A stretch of 64,000 nucleotides of DNA from an uncultured Schlesneria sp. (GCA_903871875.1 CAIQIR010000106.1:1-64000); one strand, 5' to 3'. Shown: positions 18,262 through 28,313, counted from the stretch's first letter. A program made the numbers and translations. Notes: generated by a model from the letters alone, not told the origin.

Positions 18262-18711
18262 ATGAATTTTGTAAAGCACGCGGCAACAACGGGCGTAGTG
18301 GGTTTGGTCTGCCTCGTGGGAATTGCCTGCGATAACGCACCTCCTGCCGTGAAGAAGGCGGAAGAAGCCGCCATGAAGAAGGGTGAAGAGGCGCTCGAAA
18401 AAGGGAAAGAACTGGTCAAGGAAGGTGAAGAGGCTGTTAAGAAGGGCGTCGTTGCGGCCGAACACTTGACCGAAGAAGCGATCGCCAAAGCCAAGGAAGA
18501 ATTCGCCAAGCTGTCGGACGTCGACTTCGGAGCCATCGAGCAGAAAATCAAAGAGCTGAGTGGCGATGCGCAAGCCGAAGCACAGGCGTTGTACGCGAAA
18601 GCCAAAGAAAAGGCAGAAGCCATCAAGGAAGCCGCTCCCGAGAAATTCCATGAATTGAAAAAGGAAGCGAGCGACCTGTTGGCGGAACTCAAATCCAAAT
18701 TGGGTCTCTGA
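18262..18711 (+). CDS. Helical, highly charged putative lipoprotein
   Basis: I do not recognise this family. The 149-residue product has a hydrophobic leader with a near-lipobox VGIAC, giving a possible acylated Cys at about residue 23. The rest is an uninterrupted charged helix of Lys, Glu and Ala (for example EEAMKKGEEALEKGKELVKE), predicted as a coiled coil or amphipathic helix throughout. Lys and Glu are nearly balanced. It follows floA by 150 bases on the same strand, and a perfect terminator hairpin lies 61 bases after its stop, so it is a discrete transcript end. Confidence 0.75.
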   Translation: MNFVKHAATTGVVGLVCLVGIACDNAPPAVKKAEEAAMKKGEEALEKGKELVKEGEEAVKKGVVAAEHLTEEAIAKAKEEFAKLSDVDFGAIEQKIKELSGDAQAEAQALYAKAKEKAEAIKEAAPEKFHELKKEASDLLAELKSKLGL

Positions 18712-18772
18712 CGAGCAGGGCTGGGACCATGATTGGGATCCCGCGCTGGCGAATTTCCTTCGAATCGTTTTG

Positions 18773-18799
18773 CGGGGTACCCAAAGGGTACCCCGTTTC
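18773..18799 (+). terminator. Intrinsic terminator after the helical lipoprotein gene
   Basis: A perfect 10-bp stem (18773-18782 with 18786-18795) closes a three-base AAA loop and is followed by TTTCTGTT. It stands 61 bases after the stop at 18711 on the same strand. Confidence 0.75.
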
Positions 18800-18968
18800 T
18801 GTTCTGGTACAGAACGTCGATTGACGTGATTTCGGCTTGCGGCGAGACTCTGAAAGTGTGCGAGGTTGAAGTTTTCGCCCGGTGGATCCAGGAAGAACTT
18901 TCTGCAGACGAATTCATTCGTGGGCGAGGACTGTTTGACGATCGTCGGTCAAGGGAGTGACACGACTC

Positions 18969-19928
18969 ATGTTGAAATTGCGTCATCGAATCGAGTTTGT
19001 CATCTTTCAGACACTCGTCTGCATTGTTGATTGTTTGTCTCCACGGACGTCTGCCTGGCTGGCAAAATGTCTGGCGTCATTCATTCATTTCGGATTACCG
19101 AGAAAGTGGACGCGGTATCAGGTCTCGCACGGAAATCTGCGACGCGCCTTCGGCGACAAATACACCGACGCCGAAATCGAAATGATTGTCTACGGGATGT
19201 GGGTTCATCTCTTTCGGACGGTGACTGAAATCGTGCAAGGAGCTCGCAAGATTCATTTGCACAGCTACCGAAGGGTCATCGAGTTCGCCGATTTTACTCG
19301 CACCAACGAAGCCATCTGTTCGGGGCGACGTGTGTTGATGTTGGGCGGACATTTTGGCAATTGGGAGATCGGTACGTCGTTGTTTGGACTATGGGGCTTT
19401 CCGATGGGGATCGTCGCGCGCGAGATGGATAATCCCTATTTGCACGACTGGTTCCGCAAGCAGCGAGAATTGACGGGACACCGCATGCTGCTGAAATCGG
19501 GTGATTACGACGAGATGATCCACCTCTTGGAAAAAGGGGGAAATCTGGGCTTACTTTGCGATCAGGACGCAGGCCCGAGAGGTGTTTTCGTGGATTTCTT
19601 CGGTAACCCTGCTTCGACCTTTAAGTCGATCGCTCTATTAGCCTTGGAATATGATGCTTTGATCATGGTCGGTTATTCGATCCGAAAGCCTGACGAAACC
19701 GGTGACATGTTCTGGCCTCGATTTGAGGTGGGATGTGAAGCCGTCATCGATCCGCGAGAGCTGAAAAGCGTTGACCCTGTCGGTGAAATCACGCAGCAAT
19801 ACACTGCGGCACTTGAACGAGCGATCCGTCGCGCGCCCGAGCAATATTTCTGGATCCACCGACGCTGGAAAAGCGAACCTCGCAAACGAAAGAATACCGA
19901 ACCGAACGAACAACGTCTGGCCGGGTAA
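18969..19928 (+). CDS. Lysophospholipid/lipid A acyltransferase family protein (LpxL/HtrB-like)
   Basis: The 319-residue product belongs to the LpxL/HtrB family of acyltransferases that add the late fatty acids to lipid A or a related glycolipid at the inner membrane. The catalytic H-x4-E is present in GGHFGNWE. A basic N-terminus with a hydrophobic segment (about 8-30) anchors it. Later segments DQDAGPRGVFVDFFG and the EYDALIMVGYSIR strand match the family. I start it at ATG 18969, with AGGGAG 11 bases upstream; the longer GTG at 18957 is possible. Acyl donor and acceptor cannot be read from sequence. Confidence 0.88.
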   Translation: MLKLRHRIEFVIFQTLVCIVDCLSPRTSAWLAKCLASFIHFGLPRKWTRYQVSHGNLRRAFGDKYTDAEIEMIVYGMWVHLFRTVTEIVQGARKIHLHSYRRVIEFADFTRTNEAICSGRRVLMLGGHFGNWEIGTSLFGLWGFPMGIVAREMDNPYLHDWFRKQRELTGHRMLLKSGDYDEMIHLLEKGGNLGLLCDQDAGPRGVFVDFFGNPASTFKSIALLALEYDALIMVGYSIRKPDETGDMFWPRFEVGCEAVIDPRELKSVDPVGEITQQYTAALERAIRRAPEQYFWIHRRWKSEPRKRKNTEPNEQRLAG

Positions 19929-20219
19929 GTTCTTCGAACATGCTCGATCGGCCATGTCGTGATGAGCACCGAACAGGGCTATCATCAATGCCGTTGTTGG
20001 TCAGATTCAGGCGTCGAGGTTTATGCTGAATCGAAAATGTTCCCGCGGAAAATGCGAGCTCGTCTAATGAGCCGTCCCCGCGGTCGAGCAGGGTGGGCCA
20101 CGGCGACGTGAACACACGTCGATTGATTTTCCCTTGCCAAAACGTCATTCTCAGACCTGATTTCCACAGAATCAGGCTCACCTCTGATGTACCAAATTTA
20201 GCGAAACAGGGCCTCCATA

Positions 20220-21638
20220 ATGCGATCTGACGTGTTGATGATAGCGGTGTCGTTTGTCGGAATTCTGGCTGCCGGTGCGAGCGCTGCCGATCCTGTGGCG
20301 TGGCTGCCGAGGGACATTAACGCCGTGGCGCGAGTCAATGTGGCGGAGGTTTATAAGTCGCCGCTGGCCCAAAAAGAGGGGTGGATGAAAAAGGCGGCCG
20401 AGTCTTTCGTTCAGCAGGAAGCCTTTATTCCGCCGGGGACAACCCAAATTCTGGTCGGTGCCGAACTTGATCTGGCAGACAACTTGTCCTCGAAGCGAAA
20501 GTTCTCAGTTTTGGTACCGGATGCACAATTGAGTTTGGAGAAACTTTCGGCCTGGCTGCCGGGCGAATTGGAATCGGTCTCCGGAAATACGTTGGGCCAT
20601 TTCGGCAATGACGGGTTCGTGGCCGACGCGGGTGATGGATGCTGGTTGACCACTGGATCGTCAAACCGCCAAACGATTGTTCGATGGTTGCGGAACGGCC
20701 CGAATTCGGCTGGAAACCAGTTATCGCAGTATTTGACGACGGCGTTAGGAGCCAAGGACAACACTGCACAGGTTCTGCTCGCCGTCGATTTGCAGGACTG
20801 CTTGTCAGGACAAAACATCGTTGGAAAATTGAAATCCACCGATTGGTTCAAGACGGAATCCACAGCTGACGCGGCTGCGAAGGTTCTGGAATCGGTTCAG
20901 GGAATTACCATCGGAATCAGAGTCGACAACGATCGAACTGGGAAAGCGACATTGGAGTTTGGGAAAGACGCCGGCATTCTTAAACCGGTGGTTACCAAAC
21001 TGGTGGATGCCGTCATGCAACACGTGGGTGTCTCGACTGACGATCTTCAGAATTGGAAGTGGGACGTGAAAGGGACCCGCGTGATTGGCGAAGGGCCAGT
21101 TTCGCCTGGTGGTGCCCGTCGCCTGATCTCGATTTTGGATCCACCTGCAATCACGCTCGCCATTTCGGCGAGTTCGGCGGCGACAGAAGAAAATCCCGTG
21201 GCCAAGACATCGCTGAAGTTCAGTAAGTCGGTGGAAGTGTTGCTGCATGACTTGCGGCAAGAACTGAAGAGCGCGACGTACAACTACGCACTCTATTTTG
21301 AGCGATATGCTCGCAAGATCGATGATTTGCCAACGCTGCATGTTGATGGTGCGCTGCTTGATTTTTCTGGCAGGGTTAGCAGCTCTCTGCGTTATCAGGC
21401 GCAAACGCAGCGGATGAGTAACATCAATGCGGGGACTCGGACGGCGGAAGCCTATTCTTCCGGATACGTAGGACCCTACGGCTGGAGCGCTCCGGCTGGT
21501 GTCGGTACGGGGATCGCAATCAATGCCGAAGGCAATCAGGCTGCCAAGAGCGTCCGTTTTTCAGAATGGAAGCAAATTGAAGATGGCCTGGTCAAAATTC
21601 GCCGTGAGATGACAGAGAAGTATCAAATCCAATTCTGA
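20220..21638 (+). CDS. Exported protein of unknown function
   Basis: I do not recognise this 472-residue protein. The signal peptide is clear (about residues 1-22, ending AGASAAD). The mature part is predicted alpha/beta with repeated strands; the middle contains GDGCWLTTGSSNRQTIVRWL and VLLAVDLQDCL, reminiscent of proteins that measure several similar quantities, but no catalytic motif is evident. A tail of mixed Tyr/Ser/Gly (YSSGYVGPYGWSAPAGVG) is followed by a charged helix ending QIQF. Neighbours: 291 bases downstream of the acyltransferase; convergent with the aldo/keto reductase. Confidence 0.8.
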   Translation: MRSDVLMIAVSFVGILAAGASAADPVAWLPRDINAVARVNVAEVYKSPLAQKEGWMKKAAESFVQQEAFIPPGTTQILVGAELDLADNLSSKRKFSVLVPDAQLSLEKLSAWLPGELESVSGNTLGHFGNDGFVADAGDGCWLTTGSSNRQTIVRWLRNGPNSAGNQLSQYLTTALGAKDNTAQVLLAVDLQDCLSGQNIVGKLKSTDWFKTESTADAAAKVLESVQGITIGIRVDNDRTGKATLEFGKDAGILKPVVTKLVDAVMQHVGVSTDDLQNWKWDVKGTRVIGEGPVSPGGARRLISILDPPAITLAISASSAATEENPVAKTSLKFSKSVEVLLHDLRQELKSATYNYALYFERYARKIDDLPTLHVDGALLDFSGRVSSSLRYQAQTQRMSNINAGTRTAEAYSSGYVGPYGWSAPAGVGTGIAINAEGNQAAKSVRFSEWKQIEDGLVKIRREMTEKYQIQF

Positions 21639-21701
21639 TTCGTCGAGACACTGGGGTTGCGACGATTACAACGTGATTGGAAGGACGGGCCATTGTGGAA
21701 A

Positions 21702-22601
21702 TCATTTTTCCCCGGTGGCCTCCGCGATTCGTTGGTGAATCTCACTGATCAGATTTTCTGGTAATGGTCCCGCCTGAACGGCTGCCAGATTGTCGGCAAA
21801 ATGCTGTTGGTTGCATGTTCCGACAATCGTTGTATGACAATGGGGATGGCTGAGCGTGTAACGCAGCACCAGTTCGGCACGTGGCATTCCTGGCGGTAAG
21901 ATCTCATCCAGTTTTGCGCGGATCCAGATGTCGTTTAGTGCCGGCCGTTGGATCTCGGCATCGGGACCGCCTTGGGCGATGCCTCCGCGGATGATGATCC
22001 CGGCGCCCGATTCGGCTGCACGAGCGATCAAATCGTGATGCTGTGGTGCGAGGCAGGAATACGGAATTTGAAAGGTATCGAATACGCTCAGTTTGATCAG
22101 AGCAGGCAAGTACGGAAGGCTGCTGGAGACGCCGATGAAGCGGATCAGACCTTGAGATCGAAAGTCCAGCAGCAGGTCGATCAATCCTTCTCGTTGTAAC
22201 GTGGCAGCATCGCCGCCATGAAACTGAAAGAGATCGATCTGATTTGTTCGCAACCGAGAGAGACTGGTTTCGAGATTGCGTGTGATCACCTCTTTCGTCC
22301 AAACGTGTTGCGTTTCCAAGTGATCCACGTGCTGAATCGGATCACATCCGCATTTAGTGGCCAGATAAAACTCATCACGTCGAGAACTGATGAACTGTCC
22401 GATTCGCTGCTCGGAAATGCCGTAGTCCGGTGCCGTATCGATCAGATTTATGCCGGAATCGAGTACGAGATTCAGGAATCGATCAGCGTCTTCGTCGCTG
22501 ACGACGCGTTGGCCCCAGGTCCTGGGCCCCCGCAAACCCATGCTGCCATAGCCGAGCTGGCTGACTTCGAGACCTGTCCGGCCGAGTCGATTCTTTAACA
22601 T
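21702..22601 (-). CDS. Aldo/keto reductase family protein
   Basis: The 299-residue product is an NAD(P)H-dependent oxidoreductase of the aldo/keto reductase TIM-barrel superfamily. The catalytic tetrad is visible: Asp55 and Tyr60 in NLIDTAPDYG, Lys83 in LATKCG, and His128 in DLFQFHGG. I use ATG 22601 because the mature pattern MLKNRLGRTGLEVSQLG starts there; the upstream frame to 22670 adds 23 residues outside the family. The substrate is unknown. It is convergent with the gene ending at 21638 and divergent from the large PQQ gene, which begins 360 bases away. Confidence 0.9.
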   Translation of the reverse strand: MLKNRLGRTGLEVSQLGYGSMGLRGPRTWGQRVVSDEDADRFLNLVLDSGINLIDTAPDYGISEQRIGQFISSRRDEFYLATKCGCDPIQHVDHLETQHVWTKEVITRNLETSLSRLRTNQIDLFQFHGGDAATLQREGLIDLLLDFRSQGLIRFIGVSSSLPYLPALIKLSVFDTFQIPYSCLAPQHHDLIARAAESGAGIIIRGGIAQGGPDAEIQRPALNDIWIRAKLDEILPPGMPRAELVLRYTLSHPHCHTTIVGTCNQQHFADNLAAVQAGPLPENLISEIHQRIAEATGEK

Positions 22602-22961
22602 GTTTTTGTCGTTCCTGATCTCAGGCGAAGTGACATCGAGTCGATCGGTTCGCTCAGGAACGATCAACATGTTTTGGCGAGCCGTCGTATGAGATTCACG
22701 TTGGAAATGTGTTTCTGATTCTAACCCCTTCGCTGAGAAAAGCCGCAGATCGCACGACGGAATGTCCCGAATTTATTCCATTCCACCAGTCATAATCGCA
22801 TGCGCGGCATTTCCGTTTGGAAATTTGCCCACGTTTCGATGAGAGGCCGGTTATCGGAGAAAACGGCGAGCATCGTGTTCCCGAAGTTCTTTGCCGCAGC
22901 AATCCGTTGATTCTTCGAGTATTATTCCAATGACTCGGTAGGTCGTTCGAGGAGAACGAGA
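22602..22961. other. Divergent promoter region
   Basis: 360 bases between the aldo/keto reductase (minus) and the PQQ-type gene (plus). It must contain two promoters. A GAGGAGAAC ribosome-binding site precedes the ATG at 22962. I see no other structure. Confidence 0.4.
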
Positions 22962-25900
22962 ATGCGATATGCGGTAATGGTGGTTTTTTTGATTGTGGCG
23001 ATAACGGGGACCGTTTCGCCGGTGTGGGCACAGCGTGGCTCGAGTCGCATCTTCAATGGCGATCAGCAACAGACCCCTAAAATCGATCGTGGTGTTCTTC
23101 AGGCGATGAACGACGGGCAAAAGCTGATCAAACAGCGTCAGTTCGTTCAGGGCGTCACGCTGCTACAGTCAGTACTCGATCACCCCGAAGATTATTTCAT
23201 CGGTAAGAATTTCCAGACCAATCAAGTTCTTCATCCTGGCGTGAAGGCGCAGACTCAACAGATTCTGGCCGAACTGCCCACCGAGGGGCGCGCGGCCTAC
23301 GAACTGCACTTTGGAACGACGGCCCGAGCGCTGCTCACGGAAGCTTTGTCCACGAATAACCGGGAGCTGCTGGACGAGGTTGTGGGCAAATACCAAATGA
23401 CTGCCGCGGGATTTGATGCCATGCAAGCGCTCGCCGCTTCGGCGTTCGATCACGAGAAACCCATTGAAGCGGCTATCCTGTGCGAAGCCATCGCCGTGCA
23501 TCCACGGGCGAAAGCCGATCCGGATTTGGTCGGACGACTGTTGTTGCGAACCGCCTTCGCGTGGCATCTCGCGGGACAAACGGAGCGCCGTCAAACGGCA
23601 TTGAATGCACTCAAAAAGAAAGACGATCCAGCCGCCTGGCGAATGGGTGGACGACCAGTCCCCCCACTACAGAATGAAGGTGACGATTCCCAGTGGCTGG
23701 CAGCAAATTTTGGCCCGCCTGGCCAACAGCACACGTCCACTGTGCGTGATTGGAGCCTGCCCCGTGGCGGTTTGACCGGTAATGAATCGGCCACTGCCGC
23801 GTGCCCGGTGGGTGGCGGAGATTGGTCGATTTCACCTCTCAAGTACACTCGTGTTTTGCTGGATGACGAGTCCAATCAGAAGTTGCAAGAGGTGTTCGAT
23901 CAATTGGCAAAGCGGATCGAACATCTCTTGCGCGACGACAATCGACTGACGCAGCCCGCGGCAATTCCCATCATCGTCGGTGACGTCGTTGTCTATCGAA
24001 CCTTGAACGATGTGACAGCGGTCAATCTGCAAACCGGCCAGCTACTGTGGCGATCGTCTGTGACGGACGGCATGCTGACCTGGCTGTTGCAAAACACGAT
24101 TTCTGATTCAGATACCGCGTACAGTTCCTCACCAGGAACGTTGCCGGGGTACCTGCGGCATAAACTGTTCCGCGATCAGCGATCGGGATCGCTAACCAGC
24201 GATGGAAAATATGTCTATGCCGTGGAAGAGTCTGATTCGCAATTCAACCCGCTACGGCCCAAAGCTCGACAGCCCTTTATCACTGACCCGACTAACAAGC
24301 TGGTTGCGTACGAGTTAGAGGGAGGGCGCATGTCGTGGGAGGTTGGCGGTCTACGCGGGACTCCACCGGCCGACTTGTCGGGTATCTTTTTCCTCGGACC
24401 GCCGCTGCCGTATGAGGGGCATCTTTATTGTCTGGCGGAGGTAAAAAACGAATTGTGGCTACTGGCATTGATCGCCGAAAACAATGCGGTTCGGCTGGAC
24501 TGGTCGCAGTCTCTGGTCGCATTAAACGTGGCGGACTCGATGACGTCGCCTCGTCGACAGGCGGGCCTGATCCCGGTCATTGCCGAAGGGATGATGATCT
24601 GTCCCACAGCCAGCGGATCTGTCGTTGCATTCGATCTGCTGCAGCGTCAATTGAAATGGGGTTATGCGTATGAACCCAAAGGGAACCGCCATTTTCACGA
24701 TGGTTTCGAATTTGGGATTCCGACTCAGGTCTACGAAGAAGAGGGACGGTGGTTGGACTGCGGTCCGATCCTGGTCGGTGGCCGGGTGATCCTGACTCCG
24801 CGTGATTCGGCCGAACTGCATTGTGTGAACCTGGTCGACGGGACGACGGTTTGGAAGCGGCTGCGGAACCAGGGGCTTTATGTGGCCTGCGTAGATGAGG
24901 AGTCGGTGATCGTTGTCGGCCGGACACAAGTCGTGGCGTATTCGCTCGCCGACGCGAGCGAGAAGTGGTTGGAACCGCTGGAGATCCCCGAGCCCAGTGG
25001 GCGTGGGGTCCGAATTGGCTCCCGATATTTGTTGCCGTTGTCAACTGGCGAGATTGCGACACTCGATTTGTCGTCGGGCCGCATTCTGGGGCGGTCGCGG
25101 CTGCCCGACGGAAGCGTTCCCGGAAATCTGGCGGTGGGAACGGGCGCGCTGGTGTCGGTTGGTATTCATGACGTCATTGGGTTTAAGTCGCTGTCGGAAG
25201 TCGAACGGCAGATCGCCAAGCTGATGGCCGACTCCAAGAATGCCGAGGCGTTGGCGCTGCGAGGTGAATTGCGGATTCATAACGGTGATGAAGAAGGGGC
25301 CATTGACGATTTGCGGGAGTCATTTCGTCAGGAACCGCGACAACGAGTGAAGCGCGTCTTGGCTGGGACTATGCTGACCGTTTTGAAGCGGGATTTGCCG
25401 CGCCTTCTTCGCGCAGCGTCGGAACTGGAAACGCTGGCGGATGAGCCTCGTCAACGAATCGAATTCTTGCATTTGTACGCTCAGGCGTTGAATGACGGCG
25501 GAGACCGGGTGGGGGCAGTGAAACAATTGTTCCGTCTCGCCGAGATGCCACAATTGACTGATGACATGAATGAAAGCGGTCCTGGATATTCCATTTCCGT
25601 TCGACAGAGTATTCGATCGCAATTGCAGACGACGTATGAAACGGCGAGTTCCGACGAACGTCTCGCGATCACGCATGCTTTCGAAGGCGAGTTTGAATCC
25701 GCGATGAAGGCCGAGGATCGTGATACGCGACTGCCCCGATTTGTGAAACTGACGCTTGGGCATTCGGCAGCGGCCGTGTTACTGAAGCAACTAGCGGAAT
25801 CGAATGACAAGACGTTCGATCGGGCCGCTCGAATCAGGCTGCTGGAACATTTGACGGATTCGCAAAACAAATCGGTGGCGGGGTTCGCTACCGCGACATT

Positions 25901-27476
25901 GGCACAGATGACTCTGGCTTCGAATCTGCCGCGTGAAGCACGACCTTGGATTGAAGAATTGGGCCAGAAGTTTCCCACGGAAATCTGCCTGGAAGGAAAG
26001 ACCGGCCGTCAACTGAGCGACGAATGGCTGGCTCGCGAAGACGTTCAGCAAGCTAAGGTCGTGTCCGCTGTCTGGCCCGATCGACCGATTGCGGCCGAGC
26101 AGATTCGCCGACGGCTGAATCAATTCTCCTTCCCGGTGGATGTAGTGACTCAGGTCGGTTGTCATTTTGTCGGCTGGTCCTTTGAAATCGATTCGAGCAG
26201 CGCCTTGCTGACTGCTCGTGATGCTTCGTTGAAAGTAGCCTGGCAACTGCAGTTAGCACTATTCGCCGAAATTTCCCCAGGACAGACGACTCAACTGCAT
26301 ATTCGTGGTCGCCAATTGGCTTTGTCGTCGGGTCAGTGGTTAGTCGTGATGGAATCAACCGATTCGTATAGCGCGCCAGCGATCTTGTTTGAAAAATCTC
26401 TTCGATCAACCTCACCGATGAGTCCCCGACCGCGCGATGTGGTCTGGGAGCGGCATTTGCTTCCCAGTGGGCGACGGTTCCAGTCGGCATTCGAAGCGCG
26501 GGGAATGGTCGGCTTTTTGATCGGACTGTCTGACGAATCGGTGTTCTATCAATTGGACAATCGTCTGTTCGCCGCCGATGCGGAGACGGGGCGGGTTCAG
26601 TGGTCACGGATCGGAGCTGAATTTGCCAAATCAGATGCCACCGTCGATACGACGTTGATCCTGCATACGGCCGACAACGATGCGCTCTTGCTGCGACCAT
26701 TGGATGGAACGATCCGCCAGCGCCACAAAGGCAGTCGCGGCGAAAAGCCACTCTGGTTTCGCGGCACACGAAGGCTGAGTCAGCGCACAGAGGGCGCTGA
26801 TTTGCGAATCCTTGAGATGCGAGATTTCGACGGGGATCAGGTGGTCTGGTATAGCCAACACCCGGCGGGAACGGTCAGGGCGCTTGTGAATGGCGAGGAG
26901 TTGGCGGTCCTTGAGCCGTCGGGCAAACTGAGCATCCTGAAATTGGAGACGGGTGAGATTCGCTTGACGACCGAGCTGCCTGTTATCCGGCCTCACGGAT
27001 CGGACGGAGTCCTGGCCGTGCAGCGATGCGATGACCGCTATGTGATCGTGGCGGGAATTTCGCCGGTGAGAACTGACGCACGGATCGTCACGCCATTGGA
27101 AATCGCGCCGTCGTCAGAAACGACGTTCACCGTGGATGGTATCGCCTGTGCCATCGAGCAAAATGGCGGAAAGGTTGTGTGGTCAGCGCCATTGGAGAAG
27201 TTGGCTTTTGACACAACCCAGCCGTCGAATCTGCCAGTTTTAGTTCTGGCATCACGACAAAGTGTGCTGGACGATCTGACCCGTAGTGCTCGCGAGTCAC
27301 GGCTGTCGGTGTTGATTCTCGACAAACGCAACGGCCAATCGGTGTTCAAGGATCAAGTGTTGCACTCGCTGTACAACCGCGGGGTTCAGTACATCCCGCT
27401 GGTCGACGAGCAAAAATTGGTCGTCGACTTCCAGGCATGGAACCTGGAACTGACCTTTCCTGAACTCCCCAAATAG
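22962..27476 (+). CDS. Very large exported PQQ-like beta-propeller/TPR protein
   Basis: The 1504-residue product has a signal peptide (about 1-27, ending VWAQR). After an N-terminal helical region, PQQ-enzyme-like propeller repeats cover about 330-750 (TAVNLQTGQLLWRSS, GSVVAFDLLQRQLKWGYAY, HCVNLVDGTTVWKRL, ATLDLSSGRILGRS). A helical TPR-like segment follows (about 760-1040, including ALALRGELRIHNGDEEGAIDDLRES). A second set of propeller-like strands fills about 1080-1500 (LFAADAETGRVQWSRI, SILKLETGEIRL). It resembles BamB-type or scaffolding proteins rather than a PQQ dehydrogenase. The function is unknown. It is convergent with the histidine kinase, only 9 bases apart. Confidence 0.82.
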   Translation: MRYAVMVVFLIVAITGTVSPVWAQRGSSRIFNGDQQQTPKIDRGVLQAMNDGQKLIKQRQFVQGVTLLQSVLDHPEDYFIGKNFQTNQVLHPGVKAQTQQILAELPTEGRAAYELHFGTTARALLTEALSTNNRELLDEVVGKYQMTAAGFDAMQALAASAFDHEKPIEAAILCEAIAVHPRAKADPDLVGRLLLRTAFAWHLAGQTERRQTALNALKKKDDPAAWRMGGRPVPPLQNEGDDSQWLAANFGPPGQQHTSTVRDWSLPRGGLTGNESATAACPVGGGDWSISPLKYTRVLLDDESNQKLQEVFDQLAKRIEHLLRDDNRLTQPAAIPIIVGDVVVYRTLNDVTAVNLQTGQLLWRSSVTDGMLTWLLQNTISDSDTAYSSSPGTLPGYLRHKLFRDQRSGSLTSDGKYVYAVEESDSQFNPLRPKARQPFITDPTNKLVAYELEGGRMSWEVGGLRGTPPADLSGIFFLGPPLPYEGHLYCLAEVKNELWLLALIAENNAVRLDWSQSLVALNVADSMTSPRRQAGLIPVIAEGMMICPTASGSVVAFDLLQRQLKWGYAYEPKGNRHFHDGFEFGIPTQVYEEEGRWLDCGPILVGGRVILTPRDSAELHCVNLVDGTTVWKRLRNQGLYVACVDEESVIVVGRTQVVAYSLADASEKWLEPLEIPEPSGRGVRIGSRYLLPLSTGEIATLDLSSGRILGRSRLPDGSVPGNLAVGTGALVSVGIHDVIGFKSLSEVERQIAKLMADSKNAEALALRGELRIHNGDEEGAIDDLRESFRQEPRQRVKRVLAGTMLTVLKRDLPRLLRAASELETLADEPRQRIEFLHLYAQALNDGGDRVGAVKQLFRLAEMPQLTDDMNESGPGYSISVRQSIRSQLQTTYETASSDERLAITHAFEGEFESAMKAEDRDTRLPRFVKLTLGHSAAAVLLKQLAESNDKTFDRAARIRLLEHLTDSQNKSVAGFATATLAQMTLASNLPREARPWIEELGQKFPTEICLEGKTGRQLSDEWLAREDVQQAKVVSAVWPDRPIAAEQIRRRLNQFSFPVDVVTQVGCHFVGWSFEIDSSSALLTARDASLKVAWQLQLALFAEISPGQTTQLHIRGRQLALSSGQWLVVMESTDSYSAPAILFEKSLRSTSPMSPRPRDVVWERHLLPSGRRFQSAFEARGMVGFLIGLSDESVFYQLDNRLFAADAETGRVQWSRIGAEFAKSDATVDTTLILHTADNDALLLRPLDGTIRQRHKGSRGEKPLWFRGTRRLSQRTEGADLRILEMRDFDGDQVVWYSQHPAGTVRALVNGEELAVLEPSGKLSILKLETGEIRLTTELPVIRPHGSDGVLAVQRCDDRYVIVAGISPVRTDARIVTPLEIAPSSETTFTVDGIACAIEQNGGKVVWSAPLEKLAFDTTQPSNLPVLVLASRQSVLDDLTRSARESRLSVLILDKRNGQSVFKDQVLHSLYNRGVQYIPLVDEQKLVVDFQAWNLELTFPELPK

Positions 27477-27485
27477 GAACCGGCA

Positions 27486-28313
27486 TTATCCCATTTTGTG
27501 CACGGTGGCAGGACGTACTGCGGCCGGAACAAGCGGGAATTTGAGCGTGAATGTCGTTCCGGCGCCGACCGCACTTTCGACACGAATTCGGCCGCCGTGG
27601 GCTTCCATGACGTCGCGAGCCAATGAAAGTCCCAATCCCGTCCCGCCCTGCCCTTGCTCGTCTGCGGTCTTCGTGGTGAAGAACGGTTCGAAGATGCGTC
27701 GCAGTTTTTCGGGTGGAATTCCACAGCCCGAATCGCGAATACTGATCTCGGCTTGACCCAGTTCGCTATTGGCGCGAACTGCCACCACCAGATTACCACC
27801 CTGCTCCATCGCTTGGCGGGCATTGATGATCAAGTTGAGCAGCACTTGCTGGACCTGACCCGAATTCACGGCCGCGAATGGATGGGCCTCGAATTGAGTG
27901 GTCAGCCGAATGCGATAACGTTGCAAATCTTTTTCGACCAACACCAGCACATCTTCGACCAGCGGTACCAGGTCCATCGAATCCCGACGGTCACCTTGTT
28001 GTTTCGCGTAGGACAACATGCCGGTTGTAATCTTCGAGGCTCGGTGACCGGCGGCCAGGATCTTATCGAAGGCTTTGTCTCGTGTCGCAGCATCCTTGTG
28101 GCGAACACCCATCTTCGCGTAGTTGATCACGGTCATGAGGATGTTGTTGAATTCGTGAGTAATCGAAGAGGCAAGTGCCCCAACGGAACTCATTTTCTGC
28201 GCCTGAAGTAATTGCTGCTGAAGAGATTGAATTTGCTGCTGAAGCTCGATGATGCGTGCCGTGGTCGGCATTTCGTCGAACTCTGACAATGTGGCCTTCA
28301 TGTCCGACACCAC
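27486..28313 (-). CDS. Sensor-less histidine kinase
   Basis: The 275-residue product is a cytoplasmic histidine kinase. An N-terminal coiled coil (about 18-42, Gln-rich) leads directly into the dimerisation box with phospho-acceptor His53 (SSITHEFNNIL). The ATPase domain has its N box (LLNLIINARQAM), G1 (RDSGCGIPP), F (IFEPFFTTK) and G2 (GGTGLGLSLARDVMEAHGG). No PAS, HAMP or membrane segment is present, so its input must come through the coiled coil or a partner. No response regulator is adjacent, so it is an orphan. It ends 9 bases from the convergent PQQ gene. Confidence 0.92.
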   Translation of the reverse strand: MVSDMKATLSEFDEMPTTARIIELQQQIQSLQQQLLQAQKMSSVGALASSITHEFNNILMTVINYAKMGVRHKDAATRDKAFDKILAAGHRASKITTGMLSYAKQQGDRRDSMDLVPLVEDVLVLVEKDLQRYRIRLTTQFEAHPFAAVNSGQVQQVLLNLIINARQAMEQGGNLVVAVRANSELGQAEISIRDSGCGIPPEKLRRIFEPFFTTKTADEQGQGGTGLGLSLARDVMEAHGGRIRVESAVGAGTTFTLKFPLVPAAVRPATVHKMG

